Shown here: positions 25,682 through 35,430 of the stretch, piece after piece
How positions within the stretch are numbered: position 1 is the first letter of the stretch
Layout: every line of letters starts with the position of its first letter
Translations under genes and position numbers: made by a program
Assembly (NCBI RefSeq): GCF_040548735.1
Contig: NZ_JBEPSD010000004.1
Location: 62,001-126,000 of the forward strand
Direction of reading: 5' to 3'
Length of the DNA stretch: 64,000 bases
Source of the DNA: Rhodanobacter soli
Lineage (GTDB): Bacteria > Pseudomonadota > Gammaproteobacteria > Xanthomonadales > Rhodanobacteraceae
The notes under the pieces: generated by a model
What the model was told of the DNA's origin: nothing
Seen by the model: the letters and a program-made list of their open reading frames with translations, nothing else
Databases searched by the model: none

Positions 25682-28401
25682 ACCGCGCGAACGCCCATGC
25701 GAGTCACGCCACGATCGGTTGCGCGCCGCTGCCGGCCTGCAGCGTGCCGGCGCGACGCGAAAAGTTGCGGCTGGCCGGCACGCTCAACGGCATCGACTAC
25801 GTCGAGGTCGGCGACGACGGCATCAGCCTGTGCGTGCATTTGTTCGGCGACATCCCGCAAGGCCTCGGCATGGCCAACGTGCGCATCACCGGCGGCGACC
25901 GCATCACCGGGCTGCGCGTGCTCAGCGTGAACCCCGAGCTGGAACCGGACATGCACGACGACGCCTGCCTGCGTGTGCTGCTCGACCGCGAAGGCGACCA
26001 CACGGCGTACTGCCTGTGCCTGGTGGATGCGGCTTCCGGCAACGACCCGGCCGGCTGGCTGGTGTATCCCGGTTTCGATCCGCGCTATGCCTGCGCCACG
26101 CTGCACTTCCGCCTGGACTGCGCGAAGACGCTGGATTGCGCGGACGAGGCGCCCTGCGTGAAGGCATCGCCACCGGCGCCGGAGATCAACTACCTCGCCA
26201 AGGACTACGCCAGCTTCCGCCAGCTGTTCCTCGACCGCCTCGCGCTGGACATGCCGGCCTGGCAGGAGCGCCACGTGCCGGACCTCGGCATCGCGCTGGT
26301 GGAGACGCTGGCGTACACCGCCGACTACCTCAGCTACTACCAGGACGCGGTCGCTACCGAGGCCTACCTGGGCACCGCGCGCAAGCGCATCTCGGTGCGC
26401 CGGCATGCGCGGCTGGTCGACTACCGCATGCACGAGGGCTGCAATGCGCGCGCGCTGGTGACGCTGGCCAGCAGCAACGACCTGAGCCTCGAACTGGCCA
26501 ACCTGCTGCTGCTGGCGCCGCCGTCCGGGCCGGGCCATCCGCAACCCGGCGTGATCGACGCGGCCCAGCTCGACACGGCGCGTGCGCAAGGCGCGCTGAT
26601 CTACGAGCCGATGCTGCTGGACGGCATGACCACGTTCGACGTGGTCGCCGCGCACAGTGCGATCCGGCTGCACAGCTGGGGCGACGAGCTGTGCTGCCTG
26701 CCGCGCGGCAGCACGCGCGCGACCCTGGTCGACACGGCGCCGCCGGCGCCGCCGGCAGCGACGGATGCCGCCGCGGTCGCGCCGCCGCAGCGCGCGCTGA
26801 AGCTCGCGGCCGGCGACCTGCTTATCTTCGAGGAAGTGCTGGGACCGCAGACCGGCAACCCGGCCGACGCCGATCCCGCGCATCGCCACGCCGTGCGCCT
26901 CACGGACGTCCGGACGTCCGTCGACCCGCTGGACGGCACCCTGCTGCTGGAAGTCGCGTGGGATGCCTGCGACGCACTGCCGTTCGACCTGTGCCTGTCG
27001 GTGCGCACGCCGGCGCCGGACTGCGCCTGGCTGCACGACGTCAGCCTGGCGCGCGGCAACGTGCTGCTGGTCGACCACGGCGAACACGTGCGCGGGCAGT
27101 GCACGTCCACCGCGATCTGCCTGCCCGGCGACAGCGACGGCGATTATCCCGGGCTGACCGCCGCGCTCGCCGCGATGCCGGATGCCTGCACGCGCTGCGG
27201 CACGCTGGCCGAGGACTGCTGGCTGGTGCCGGGTAGCACGCAATACGGCTGCTGCCGTTGCGACGGCGCGGTGCAGGACGTGCGCCGCCCGCCCGCCGAC
27301 ACCGGCCACGTGTTGCCGGACGCGCCGCTGACCTGGGCCGAACCGTTGCCGCCGCATGCGCCGGTGTGCCGGCTACTGGCGCGCGACCCGCGCCAGGCGC
27401 TGCCGCAGCTCGCCGTCTACGGCGGTGCGCTGGCCGACGTGCTGGTGGCCGGCACGCCCGATCCGCGCTGGCGCTGGCTGCCGCGCCAGGACCTGCTGGA
27501 GAGCGGCCCGGACGATCGCCATTTCGTGGTCGAGGTCGACGACGATGGCGCCGCCCACCTGCGCTTCGGCGACGGCGTGCTGGGCGCGCAGCCGCAGGCC
27601 GGCGACTTCTTCCGCGCCGCCTCGCGCATCGGCAACGGCCCGGCCGGCAACGTGGGCCGCGACAGCATCGTGTGGCTGGCGCTGAAGTCGGGCGTGCTGT
27701 CCGCCGAGCTGCAGCCGCGCAACCCGCTGCCGGCCAGCGGCGGCACCGCGCCGGAGAGCCTGGCCGAAGTGAAGCTGTACGCACCCGGCGCGTTCCGCGC
27801 CAAATCACTCCGCGCAGTCGTCGCCGACGATTACGCGAGGTTCGCCGCGCAGGCGCCGGAGCTGCAGGGCGCCGCTGCCGCGCTGGAGTGGAGCGGCAGC
27901 TGGTACGCGGTCGACGTGATGGTCGACCCGCTGGGCTGCGAGAACCTGCCGTCGGCACTGGCGCGGCGGATCAGGACGCAACTGGAGCGCTACCGCCGCA
28001 TCGGACACGACGTCGAGGTGCATGCGGCCTGCTACGTGCCGCTGCGCATCGCACTGTTCGTCTGCGTGCTGCCGGACTTTCTCGTCGCCCACGTCGAGGC
28101 CGAGCTGCGCGACCGCTTCGGCACGGGCCTGCGCCGCGACGGCACGCCCGGCTTCTTCCATCCGGACCGGCTCAGGCTGGGTGCGCCGGTGTTCGCCAGC
28201 GCACTGCTGGCCGAGGCGCAGTCGATCGCCGGCGTGGCCCACGTCGAAGTCACCACGTTGGTCCGCGCCGAGGGCGGCGATGACGGCGTGCCCGACGACG
28301 GCGTATTGCACCTGGCCGCGCGCGAAATCGCCCAGGTCGACAACGACCCGGACCATCCCGACCACGGCAGCATCAGCTTCGATATGGGAGGTGGCCGATG
28401 A
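25678..28401 (+). CDS. Large baseplate assembly protein 1 (J-like, Afp11-type)
   Basis: 907 residues. The middle region has EINYLAKDYASFRQLFLDRLAL and TLAYTADYLSYYQDAVATEAYLGTARKR (about 165-245), the hallmark of the 'putative baseplate assembly protein' family related to phage J/gp6. A cysteine-rich insertion (DACTRCGTL to YGCCRCDGA, about 501-530) could bind zinc. Near residues 615-640 the LRFGDGVLGAQP motif repeats the same family pattern. It builds the wedge ring around the hub. The second, longer paralogue follows with an ATGA overlap. Confidence 0.9.
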   Translation: MNRANAHASHATIGCAPLPACSVPARREKLRLAGTLNGIDYVEVGDDGISLCVHLFGDIPQGLGMANVRITGGDRITGLRVLSVNPELEPDMHDDACLRVLLDREGDHTAYCLCLVDAASGNDPAGWLVYPGFDPRYACATLHFRLDCAKTLDCADEAPCVKASPPAPEINYLAKDYASFRQLFLDRLALDMPAWQERHVPDLGIALVETLAYTADYLSYYQDAVATEAYLGTARKRISVRRHARLVDYRMHEGCNARALVTLASSNDLSLELANLLLLAPPSGPGHPQPGVIDAAQLDTARAQGALIYEPMLLDGMTTFDVVAAHSAIRLHSWGDELCCLPRGSTRATLVDTAPPAPPAATDAAAVAPPQRALKLAAGDLLIFEEVLGPQTGNPADADPAHRHAVRLTDVRTSVDPLDGTLLLEVAWDACDALPFDLCLSVRTPAPDCAWLHDVSLARGNVLLVDHGEHVRGQCTSTAICLPGDSDGDYPGLTAALAAMPDACTRCGTLAEDCWLVPGSTQYGCCRCDGAVQDVRRPPADTGHVLPDAPLTWAEPLPPHAPVCRLLARDPRQALPQLAVYGGALADVLVAGTPDPRWRWLPRQDLLESGPDDRHFVVEVDDDGAAHLRFGDGVLGAQPQAGDFFRAASRIGNGPAGNVGRDSIVWLALKSGVLSAELQPRNPLPASGGTAPESLAEVKLYAPGAFRAKSLRAVVADDYARFAAQAPELQGAAAALEWSGSWYAVDVMVDPLGCENLPSALARRIRTQLERYRRIGHDVEVHAACYVPLRIALFVCVLPDFLVAHVEAELRDRFGTGLRRDGTPGFFHPDRLRLGAPVFASALLAEAQSIAGVAHVEVTTLVRAEGGDDGVPDDGVLHLAAREIAQVDNDPDHPDHGSISFDMGGGR

Positions 28402-31400
28402 GCTGCTGTAGCGCCTGTGGCAGGCATGCCTGCGCCTGCGGTTGCGGCGCGACCGCCGGCACGCCGTTGCCGTTGTACAACCGGCCGGGGCTGTCCAGCC
28501 TTGCGTACCGTGTCGGTACGTACGCCGACTTCCGCGCCACCATGCAGCGCGATCTCAGCGATGCCGCACTGCCGGCGCTGGCCGGACTGCGCACGCGCGA
28601 GGCGGACGACCCGGCGATGGCGCTGCTCGACGCCTGGGCGGTCGGCGCCGACGTGCTGAGCTTCTATCAGGAACGCATCGCCAACGAAGGCTACCTGCGC
28701 ACTGCCACCGAGCGGCGCTCGGTGCTGGAGCTGGCGCGGCTGGTCGACTACCGCCTGCGCCCCGGCGTGGCCGCCAGCGTCTACCTCGCCTACACCGTGG
28801 AAAAGGACTCGCCGCCGGTGACCATTCCCGCCGGCGCCCGCGCGCAGTCGGTGCCCGCGCCGGGCGAGCAGATGCAGACCTTCGAGACCGCCGAGCCGCT
28901 GGACGCGCGCTTCGAGTGGAACGCGCTCAGGCCGCGGCTGACCCGGCCGCAGAACATCACGCTCGACAACGTCGCAGGGCTCGGCGAGCTGTGGATCGCC
29001 GGCACCGCCAGCAACCTCAGGCCGAACGACCGCCTGCTGTTCCTGTTCGGCGACCTCGCCACCGGTGTGCAGGCGATCCGCTTGGTGCGGTCGGTCGAGG
29101 TGCAACAGCAGAGCGGGCGCAGCAAGGTGTTGTTGCAGCCGGTCGAAGCGGCGACGGCGCAGATCGTGGCGGCGGCGAACAAGGCGATCATTGCGCTGAA
29201 CGCATCGGCCGCCGGACCCCATCGCGAAAGATGGCTGGAAGGCATCGAATCCGCGCGCAGGGATCTGCTGCTGGGCGGCGACAACGGTGGCAGCTTCGAC
29301 GTGCTGATGAATCGCCGGCTGGATGGCATTCCCGCCGGACCGCCAGCCGTCGACGATTTCAAGAGCGCGGTGGATGCGGCGTTCGGCACGGCTCCGCCGT
29401 CCGCCGGGCCGCCGGGCGGCTTCGGCGCGCTGTTCGCCGCGCTGACGCTCACGCCGACCTTGCAACCGGCCAGCCGTTTCCGCCTGCAACGCAACGTCGT
29501 CAGCGCGCTGGGCAAGGCCAGCGACGTGCGCCCGCAGCTGCTGCTGAATTTCGAGGCGCGGCTGGCCGACAACTTCTACCGCGCCTGGACCAGCGTGCCG
29601 CAGGGCGAGCCTTCGCCGGCGCTGAGCGGCGTCCATGTGCTGCGCGTGGCCGCGCCGCTGTTCGGCTACAACGCGCCGCAAAGCATCTCCATCACGCAGA
29701 CGCCCGATGGCCATGGTGGCTCGACCTCGAAGGTCGCCACCACCGAGCTTTCGCTGGATGAAGATCCGAATGTCGTGCGCCTGGACAATGGCTACGACGG
29801 TGTGATGGCGGGTAGTTACCTGGTCATCCATCCGTCTGGTGACGTTCCCACGGTGGCGCGGGTGAAGAGCGTGCGGGTTCATCCGCAGCTGAGCTACGGC
29901 ATCAGCGGCAAGACCACCGAGATCACGCTGGATGATCCGTCGGTGGATGGCGACTCGGTGGTGTGGCAGGTACCAAGCATGACGGCCTTGCGCAGCACGC
30001 AGGTGCATGCGCAGAGCGAACCGTTGTCGCTGGCCGAGCTGACCATCGCCGACACGGTCGGCCGGGTTGCCGATGACGGTGCATCGCGCACGACCAGCGA
30101 CAGCGCCACCCGGCTCACCCTCGACAGCGCCGTCGACGGCCTCAAGGCCGGTCGCTGGGTGATCGTGGAAGGCCGGCGCAGCGACGTGCCGGGTACCGAT
30201 GCGGTGAGCGCCGCCGAGCTGGTGATGCTGGCCGCGGTGGAGCAGGGCGCGGATGCGGATCTGCCGGGCGACACCGTGCACAGCACCCTGGTGTTCGCCA
30301 ACCAGGGCCTGGCATACAGCTACGTGCGCGACAGCGTGGCGGTGCATGCCAACGTGGTGCGCGCCAGCCATGGCGAGACGCGCAACGAGGTGCTCGGCAG
30401 CGGCAGTGGCGCGTCGTCGATGCAGGCGTTCGTGCTGAAGCAGTCGCCACTGACCTGGGTTTCCGCCGCCACCGTCGACGGCGTGCAGAGCACGCTCACG
30501 CTGCGCGTCAACGGCATGCAGTGGCACGAGACGCGCAACCTCGCCTTCGCCGGCGCGGCCGGGCGCAACTTCGTCACCGCCACCGACGACGACGGCAAGA
30601 CCACCGTGCAGTTCGGCGACGGCATGCACGGCGCGCGGCTGCCCGCCGGCGTCGAGAACATCGTCGCCACCTACCGCAACGGCATCGGCACGCCGGGCAA
30701 CGTGCGCGCGGGGCAGGTCAGCCTGCTGGCGACCCGGCCGCTCGGCGTCAAGGACGTGGTCAACCCGCTGCGCGCCTCCGGCGGCGCCGACGCGGAGACG
30801 CGCAACCAGGCGCGCCGCAACGCGCCGCTGGCGGTGCTGGCGCTGGACCGGCTGGTCTCGGTGGCGGACTACGCCGACTTCGCACGCACGTTCGGCGGCG
30901 TCGGCAAGGCGGCGGCGGTCAAGCTGGGCAGCCTGGTGCAGGTCACCATAGCCGGCGCCGCCGATGCGCCGATCGATGCCACCTCCGACCTCTACCGCAA
31001 CCTGCTGCAGGCGTTGCAGCAGTACGGCGATCCCTCGCTGCCCGTGCGCCTGGGCGTGCGCGAGCTGCTGGCGCTGACCGTGAGCGCGAAGGTGGGGCTG
31101 TTGCCGGACTTCGCGTGGGAGTCGGTCGAGCCGGCCGTGCGCGCGGCGCTGCTGGATGCGTTCGGCTTCGAGCGGCGCCTGCTGGCGCAGAACGTCTATC
31201 TCAGCGAACTGGTTGCCTGCATGCAGGCGGTGCGCGGCGTGGCCTGGGTCGACGTGGACGCGTTCGGCAGCCTCGACGAGGCGACCCTGCTGGCCGGCTT
31301 CGGCGCCGGCGGCGACAACGGCAAGGGTGGCGATGGCGCCGCGTTGACGAGCCACGTCGCCGTCACGACCGCGACGACGACGGTGCCGCCGCGCGTGCAG

Positions 31401-31508
31401 GTGCTTCCTGCCCGCTACGACGACAACGGCATGCTGCGCCCGGCGCAACTGGCCTATCTGCCGCCGAACGTCCCCGACACCTTGCTGCTGCAGGAGGCCA
31501 CGCCATGA
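28398..31508 (+). CDS. Large baseplate assembly protein 2 (J-like) with Cys-rich N-terminus
   Basis: 1036 residues. Family motifs: LLDAWAVGADVLSFYQERIANEGYLRTATERRS (about 74-106) and VQFGDGMHGARLP (about 736-748), followed by the ring-forming RNGIGTPGNVRAG. It begins with six cysteines in 16 residues (MSCCSACGRHACACGC), an uncommon potential metal-binding knot. Together with the first J-like protein it would form an asymmetric wedge heterodimer. The C-terminal 110 residues fold as in gp6-like ends (ALDRLVSVADYADFARTF). Confidence 0.9.
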   Translation: MSCCSACGRHACACGCGATAGTPLPLYNRPGLSSLAYRVGTYADFRATMQRDLSDAALPALAGLRTREADDPAMALLDAWAVGADVLSFYQERIANEGYLRTATERRSVLELARLVDYRLRPGVAASVYLAYTVEKDSPPVTIPAGARAQSVPAPGEQMQTFETAEPLDARFEWNALRPRLTRPQNITLDNVAGLGELWIAGTASNLRPNDRLLFLFGDLATGVQAIRLVRSVEVQQQSGRSKVLLQPVEAATAQIVAAANKAIIALNASAAGPHRERWLEGIESARRDLLLGGDNGGSFDVLMNRRLDGIPAGPPAVDDFKSAVDAAFGTAPPSAGPPGGFGALFAALTLTPTLQPASRFRLQRNVVSALGKASDVRPQLLLNFEARLADNFYRAWTSVPQGEPSPALSGVHVLRVAAPLFGYNAPQSISITQTPDGHGGSTSKVATTELSLDEDPNVVRLDNGYDGVMAGSYLVIHPSGDVPTVARVKSVRVHPQLSYGISGKTTEITLDDPSVDGDSVVWQVPSMTALRSTQVHAQSEPLSLAELTIADTVGRVADDGASRTTSDSATRLTLDSAVDGLKAGRWVIVEGRRSDVPGTDAVSAAELVMLAAVEQGADADLPGDTVHSTLVFANQGLAYSYVRDSVAVHANVVRASHGETRNEVLGSGSGASSMQAFVLKQSPLTWVSAATVDGVQSTLTLRVNGMQWHETRNLAFAGAAGRNFVTATDDDGKTTVQFGDGMHGARLPAGVENIVATYRNGIGTPGNVRAGQVSLLATRPLGVKDVVNPLRASGGADAETRNQARRNAPLAVLALDRLVSVADYADFARTFGGVGKAAAVKLGSLVQVTIAGAADAPIDATSDLYRNLLQALQQYGDPSLPVRLGVRELLALTVSAKVGLLPDFAWESVEPAVRAALLDAFGFERRLLAQNVYLSELVACMQAVRGVAWVDVDAFGSLDEATLLAGFGAGGDNGKGGDGAALTSHVAVTTATTTVPPRVQVLPARYDDNGMLRPAQLAYLPPNVPDTLLLQEATP

Positions 31509-33739
31509 CTGCGCGTCCGGATCGGCTGTACGACCTGCTGCCGGTGGTCTACCGCATGCGCGATGCGGAGCAGGGTTACCCGCTGCGCGATTTTCTGCGC
31601 GTGCTGTCGAGCCAGGCCGACGTGCTCGAGCAGGACATCGCCCGGCTGTACGACAACTGGTTCATCGAGACCTGCGACGACTGGGTGGTGCCCTACCTCG
31701 GCGACCTGCTCGGCTACACCTTGTTGCCCGAGGCGGCCACGCTGGGCGAGGACGGCCGCCGCGACGCCAGCCTCGGCCGCGTGCTGGCACCGCGCGCCGA
31801 CGTGGCGAACACGATCGACGCGCGCCGGCGCAAGGGCACGCTGTCGCTGCTGGAAGACCTGTCCCGCGACGCGGCGGGCTGGCCGGCGCGCGCGGTGGAG
31901 TTCTACCGCCGGCTCGGCTGGATGCAGCATCTCGACCACCCGCATCCGCAGCGCGGCGGCACGGCCGACCTGCGCGATCCGGGGCGGCTGCAACGGCTCG
32001 GCTGGGCGAACGGCGCGTTCGATCCGTTCGCGCACAGTGTCGACCTGCGGCGCATGGGCAGCCGGCATCGGCACGGCCGCCACAACATCTCCGCGGTCGG
32101 CGTGTTCGCCTGCCGCCTGCGCAGCTACCCGGTGAACTGCACGCCGGCATACTGCATCGAGGAACGCGGCCCGCAGTGCTTCAGCTTCAGCGTGCTCGGC
32201 AACGACACGCCGCTGTTCCAGCGTCCGGTCGCGGAAACCGAACCCACGCACATCGCCGACGAGCGCAACCTGCCACTGCCGCTGCGCCGCTGGCGTTTCG
32301 CCGAGCGCGGTCCATTGGCCGACTACGCCAGCGTGTCGGCCGAACTCTACGGCGACGGCCGCAGCGTGCAGGTGTGGGCGCCGGACTGGCCGGCGAAAGG
32401 CCAGGGCGTGCCGGTGCCGCGCGATGCGCTGATCCCGGCCGACCTGTCCGGCTGGCGCGGCCAGGTGCCGCGCGGGCGCGTGGCGCTCGACCCCGAGCGC
32501 GGCCGCCTGATGTTCCCGGCCAACCAGCGGCCGAAGCGCGGCGTGTGGGTGAGCTACCAGTACGGCTTCGCCGCCGACCTCGGTGGCGGCGAGTACGCGC
32601 GGGTCACGCCGGAGTTGGAAGGCGCCACCCGCTATGTGGTGCATGCCACCTTGCCGGGTCGCGCGGCGAGCGGCAACTGGCCGGCCGGCCACTTCGGCAG
32701 CATCGCCGACGCGCTGACGGCGTGGGTGCAGGCCAAGGCGACCACGCCGGCGCTGCGCGCGCTGGTGATCGAGCTGGCCGAAAGCGGCGTGTACGAGGGC
32801 AGCATCGACCTGCAGCTCGATGCGGGCGAGGCGATCCAGCTGCGTGCCGCCGAACGCACGCGGCCGGTGCTGCGCCTGCTCGATGTGCGTGCCAGCCAGC
32901 CGGACGCGCTCAGCGTCAGTGGCCGCGCCGGCAGCCGCGTGCTGCTGGACGGCCTGCTGGTCGTGGGCCGCGGCATCGAGGTGCACGGGCCGGGCGACGA
33001 GGCCGCCACGGACGACGACCTGTGCGAGCTGCTGATCCGCCACTGCACCCTCGTGCCTGGCTGGGCACTGCACTGCGACTGCGACCCGAAGCGTCCGGGC
33101 GAACCCAGCATCACCCTCGACGGCACGCGCGCGGCGCTGCGCGTCGAGCACAGCATCCTCGGCGCGATCGCCGTGATCAGCCCCGAGCGCCGCGGCGAGC
33201 CACCGCCGCTGGAACTGTGCGACAGCATCCTCGACGCCACCGGCATGGAGCGCGTGGCGCTGGGTGCGCCGGACGAGGCGGTGGCCTATGTCGAGGCCAG
33301 CTTCCGCCGCTGCACGGTGATCGGCGAAGTGCAGGCGCATGGCATCGCGCTGGCCGAGGATTCGATCTTCGCCAGCCCGCTGCGCGTGCTGCGCCGGCAG
33401 CAGGGCTGCGTGCGCTTCTGCTACGTGGCGCACGGTTCGCGCACGCCGCGTCGTTTCCATTGCCAGCCCGACCTGGCGCTGGCCGCGGTCGCCGCGGCCG
33501 ATCGCGCGCACGAACGGCTGCGCGTGATGCCGCAGTTCCGCAGCCGGCGCTACGGCACGCCGCACTACCTGCGCCTGGCCGACGGCTGTTGCGTGGAAAT
33601 CCGCAGCGGCGCGTCCGACCGTTCGGCGATGGGCGTCTACCACGACCTGTACGAACCGCAGCGCGAGGCGAACCTCGCGGCGCGGCTGGCCGAATACGTT
33701 CCGGCGGGCACGGACGCCGGCATTCTTTTCGCGAATTAG
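31505..33739 (+). CDS. Phage tail protein I-like wedge protein with beta-helix region
   Basis: 744 residues from the ATG at 31505. The N-terminal 200 residues match tail protein I-like wedge proteins: YDLLPVVYRMRDAEQGYPLRDFLRVLSSQADVLEQDI and CDDWVVPYLGDLLGYTLLP. Residues of about 400-650 show repeated short beta strands (ELLIRHCTLVPGWALHCD, LRVEHSILGAIAV, ASFRRCTVIGEV) typical of a parallel beta-helix. It could serve as the outer wedge or as the attachment site of fibres. The beta-helix part may itself act as a surface-binding element, as no separate fibre gene is evident. Confidence 0.85.
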   Translation: MTARPDRLYDLLPVVYRMRDAEQGYPLRDFLRVLSSQADVLEQDIARLYDNWFIETCDDWVVPYLGDLLGYTLLPEAATLGEDGRRDASLGRVLAPRADVANTIDARRRKGTLSLLEDLSRDAAGWPARAVEFYRRLGWMQHLDHPHPQRGGTADLRDPGRLQRLGWANGAFDPFAHSVDLRRMGSRHRHGRHNISAVGVFACRLRSYPVNCTPAYCIEERGPQCFSFSVLGNDTPLFQRPVAETEPTHIADERNLPLPLRRWRFAERGPLADYASVSAELYGDGRSVQVWAPDWPAKGQGVPVPRDALIPADLSGWRGQVPRGRVALDPERGRLMFPANQRPKRGVWVSYQYGFAADLGGGEYARVTPELEGATRYVVHATLPGRAASGNWPAGHFGSIADALTAWVQAKATTPALRALVIELAESGVYEGSIDLQLDAGEAIQLRAAERTRPVLRLLDVRASQPDALSVSGRAGSRVLLDGLLVVGRGIEVHGPGDEAATDDDLCELLIRHCTLVPGWALHCDCDPKRPGEPSITLDGTRAALRVEHSILGAIAVISPERRGEPPPLELCDSILDATGMERVALGAPDEAVAYVEASFRRCTVIGEVQAHGIALAEDSIFASPLRVLRRQQGCVRFCYVAHGSRTPRRFHCQPDLALAAVAAADRAHERLRVMPQFRSRRYGTPHYLRLADGCCVEIRSGASDRSAMGVYHDLYEPQREANLAARLAEYVPAGTDAGILFAN

Positions 33740-33749
33740 GAGATCGACC

Positions 33750-35378
33750 ATGAAAGGCGACTTCGCACGCGTCAGCTTCGACCCGACCCTGCACTACAGC
33801 CAGGTGTTCCAGCAGCAGGGACGCGTGCTGCTGGAGGCGGACTGGAACGAACAGGCGCACATCCAGCTGCATCTGCTGCGCACCCTGGTGCGCGACCTGG
33901 TCGGCCCGTGCTGGGCGGCAGGCGGCGGTTTCGCCATCACCGGCAGCACCACCAACGCCGACGGCAGCAGCAAGCCGCTGCCGCTGACCGACTGGCAGCT
34001 GGCGCCGGGGCATTTCTACGTCGACGGCATCCTGTGCGTGAACGAAGCCGTGTGCACGCTGGCGCAGCAACCGTACGCGCCCACACCGGACTTCGGCGTG
34101 GCCGACGGCAAGAGCGGCTTCGAGAACCCGCCGGCGGGTTTTGCGCTGTGGCTCGACGTGTGGGAGCGGCATCTGTGCGCGGTGGAAGCGCCGCGCATCG
34201 CCGACGTGGCGCTGGACGGCGTCGACACCGCCTCGCGCGCGCAGGTGGTATGGCAGCTGCGCATGCTCGACCAGCCGCGGGCGCAACAGCAGCTCGACGA
34301 CGTCGCCGCGGCACTGAAGACGCGCCAGGATGCCGCCGGCAACCCGGCCGACGTCGCTGCGGTCAAGCAGCAGATCGCCGAGGTGGCCAAGCTGCGCAAG
34401 AGCCTCGATGGGAACGGCCAGGCCAACGCTTCACCCTGCGCGATGCTGCGCCAGTTGCTCGGTGCGCGCGCGGCGTATGCGCTGCCGCGGCTGCGCGCGG
34501 AACTGGGGCCGCAGGAATCCGACAACGATCCCTGCGTGATCGCCGCCGACGCGCGCTACCGCGGCTGCGAGAACCAGCTGTACCGGGTCGAGATCCACCG
34601 GGGCGGGCCGGCCGGCACGGCCAGCTTCAAGTGGTCGCGCGAGAACGGCTCGGTGGTGTTCGCGGTCACGCGCAGCGACCTCGGCGCAGCGGCAGACGAC
34701 GGCAGCGCGCAGCTGACGGTGACGCTGGTCCGGCTCGGCCGCGATGCCCGGCTCGGGCTGGCGGCGAACGACTGGGTCGAACTGGTCGATGACCGCTACA
34801 CGCTGGGGCAGCGCGCGTACCCGCTGCTGCAGGTGATCGCGGTCGACCTGGCAAGCTGCAGCGTCACCCTGAACGTGCCGAAGAACACCACGCCGTGGCC
34901 GTTGGACGACGACCCGCGCCGACATCCGCTGCTGCGTCGCTGGGATCAGCGCGAGGCGGTGAATGCGCAAGGCGTGCAGGCCGTGGCCGAAGGCGCGCCG
35001 ATCGCGCTGGAGGACGGCATCCAGGTCAGCTTCGAAGCGGGCGGGCTGTATGCCATCGGCGACTACTGGCTGATTCCCGCGCGAGTGGCCGGCAACGGCC
35101 TGCTCGACTGGCCGATGAGCGGCACGGCGCCCGCTGCGCTGCCGCCGCGCGGATTGCATCACCACGCGGTGCTCGGCGTCACCGGCGACAACGCCGCCTA
35201 CGACGAATGCTGCTGCCGCTTCGACAGCCTGTGCGAGTTGCTGCGCGCCTCGTCCAAGACGCACGGCCACGACCTGCTCACCGCGCCCGCGGTGGGCGCC
35301 GCCAAGTCCACGGCGGCGGCCGGCAGCGCCAAGCGCAAGCGGACGCGCGCCAAGCCGGCGAAGCCCGGCAATCCCTGA
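33750..35378 (+). CDS. DUF6519 CIS-associated protein
   Basis: 542 residues with a good GGAG site. The N-terminus MKGDFARVSFDPTLHYSQVFQQQGRVLLEADWNEQ is the clear signature of DUF6519, found at the distal end of many eCIS operons. A helical insertion with coiled-coil character (about 172-215) interrupts the beta-rich body, and the C-terminal 30 residues are Lys/Ala/Arg-rich (KRKRTRAKPAKPGNP). The function is unknown; an outer baseplate or fibre-base component is likely. It is 10 bp after the beta-helix gene. Confidence 0.85.
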   Translation: MKGDFARVSFDPTLHYSQVFQQQGRVLLEADWNEQAHIQLHLLRTLVRDLVGPCWAAGGGFAITGSTTNADGSSKPLPLTDWQLAPGHFYVDGILCVNEAVCTLAQQPYAPTPDFGVADGKSGFENPPAGFALWLDVWERHLCAVEAPRIADVALDGVDTASRAQVVWQLRMLDQPRAQQQLDDVAAALKTRQDAAGNPADVAAVKQQIAEVAKLRKSLDGNGQANASPCAMLRQLLGARAAYALPRLRAELGPQESDNDPCVIAADARYRGCENQLYRVEIHRGGPAGTASFKWSRENGSVVFAVTRSDLGAAADDGSAQLTVTLVRLGRDARLGLAANDWVELVDDRYTLGQRAYPLLQVIAVDLASCSVTLNVPKNTTPWPLDDDPRRHPLLRRWDQREAVNAQGVQAVAEGAPIALEDGIQVSFEAGGLYAIGDYWLIPARVAGNGLLDWPMSGTAPAALPPRGLHHHAVLGVTGDNAAYDECCCRFDSLCELLRASSKTHGHDLLTAPAVGAAKSTAAAGSAKRKRTRAKPAKPGNP

Positions 35379-35430
35379 GTGCACCGCGCCTCAGCCCCGG
35401 CATCCGAATCATGGCCAAGGAAACTGTCCG

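Noticed and set aside
28032-31448. Very long minus-strand open frame (1138 codons) opposite the second J-like baseplate gene
   Set aside because: High GC removes stops in the antisense frame; composition is Arg/His/Gln-rich with no domain, and it overlaps a clear conserved gene.
31454-33751. Minus-strand open frame of 765 codons opposite the beta-helix wedge gene
   Set aside because: Mirror of codon bias; no ribosome-binding site, no recognised motif.
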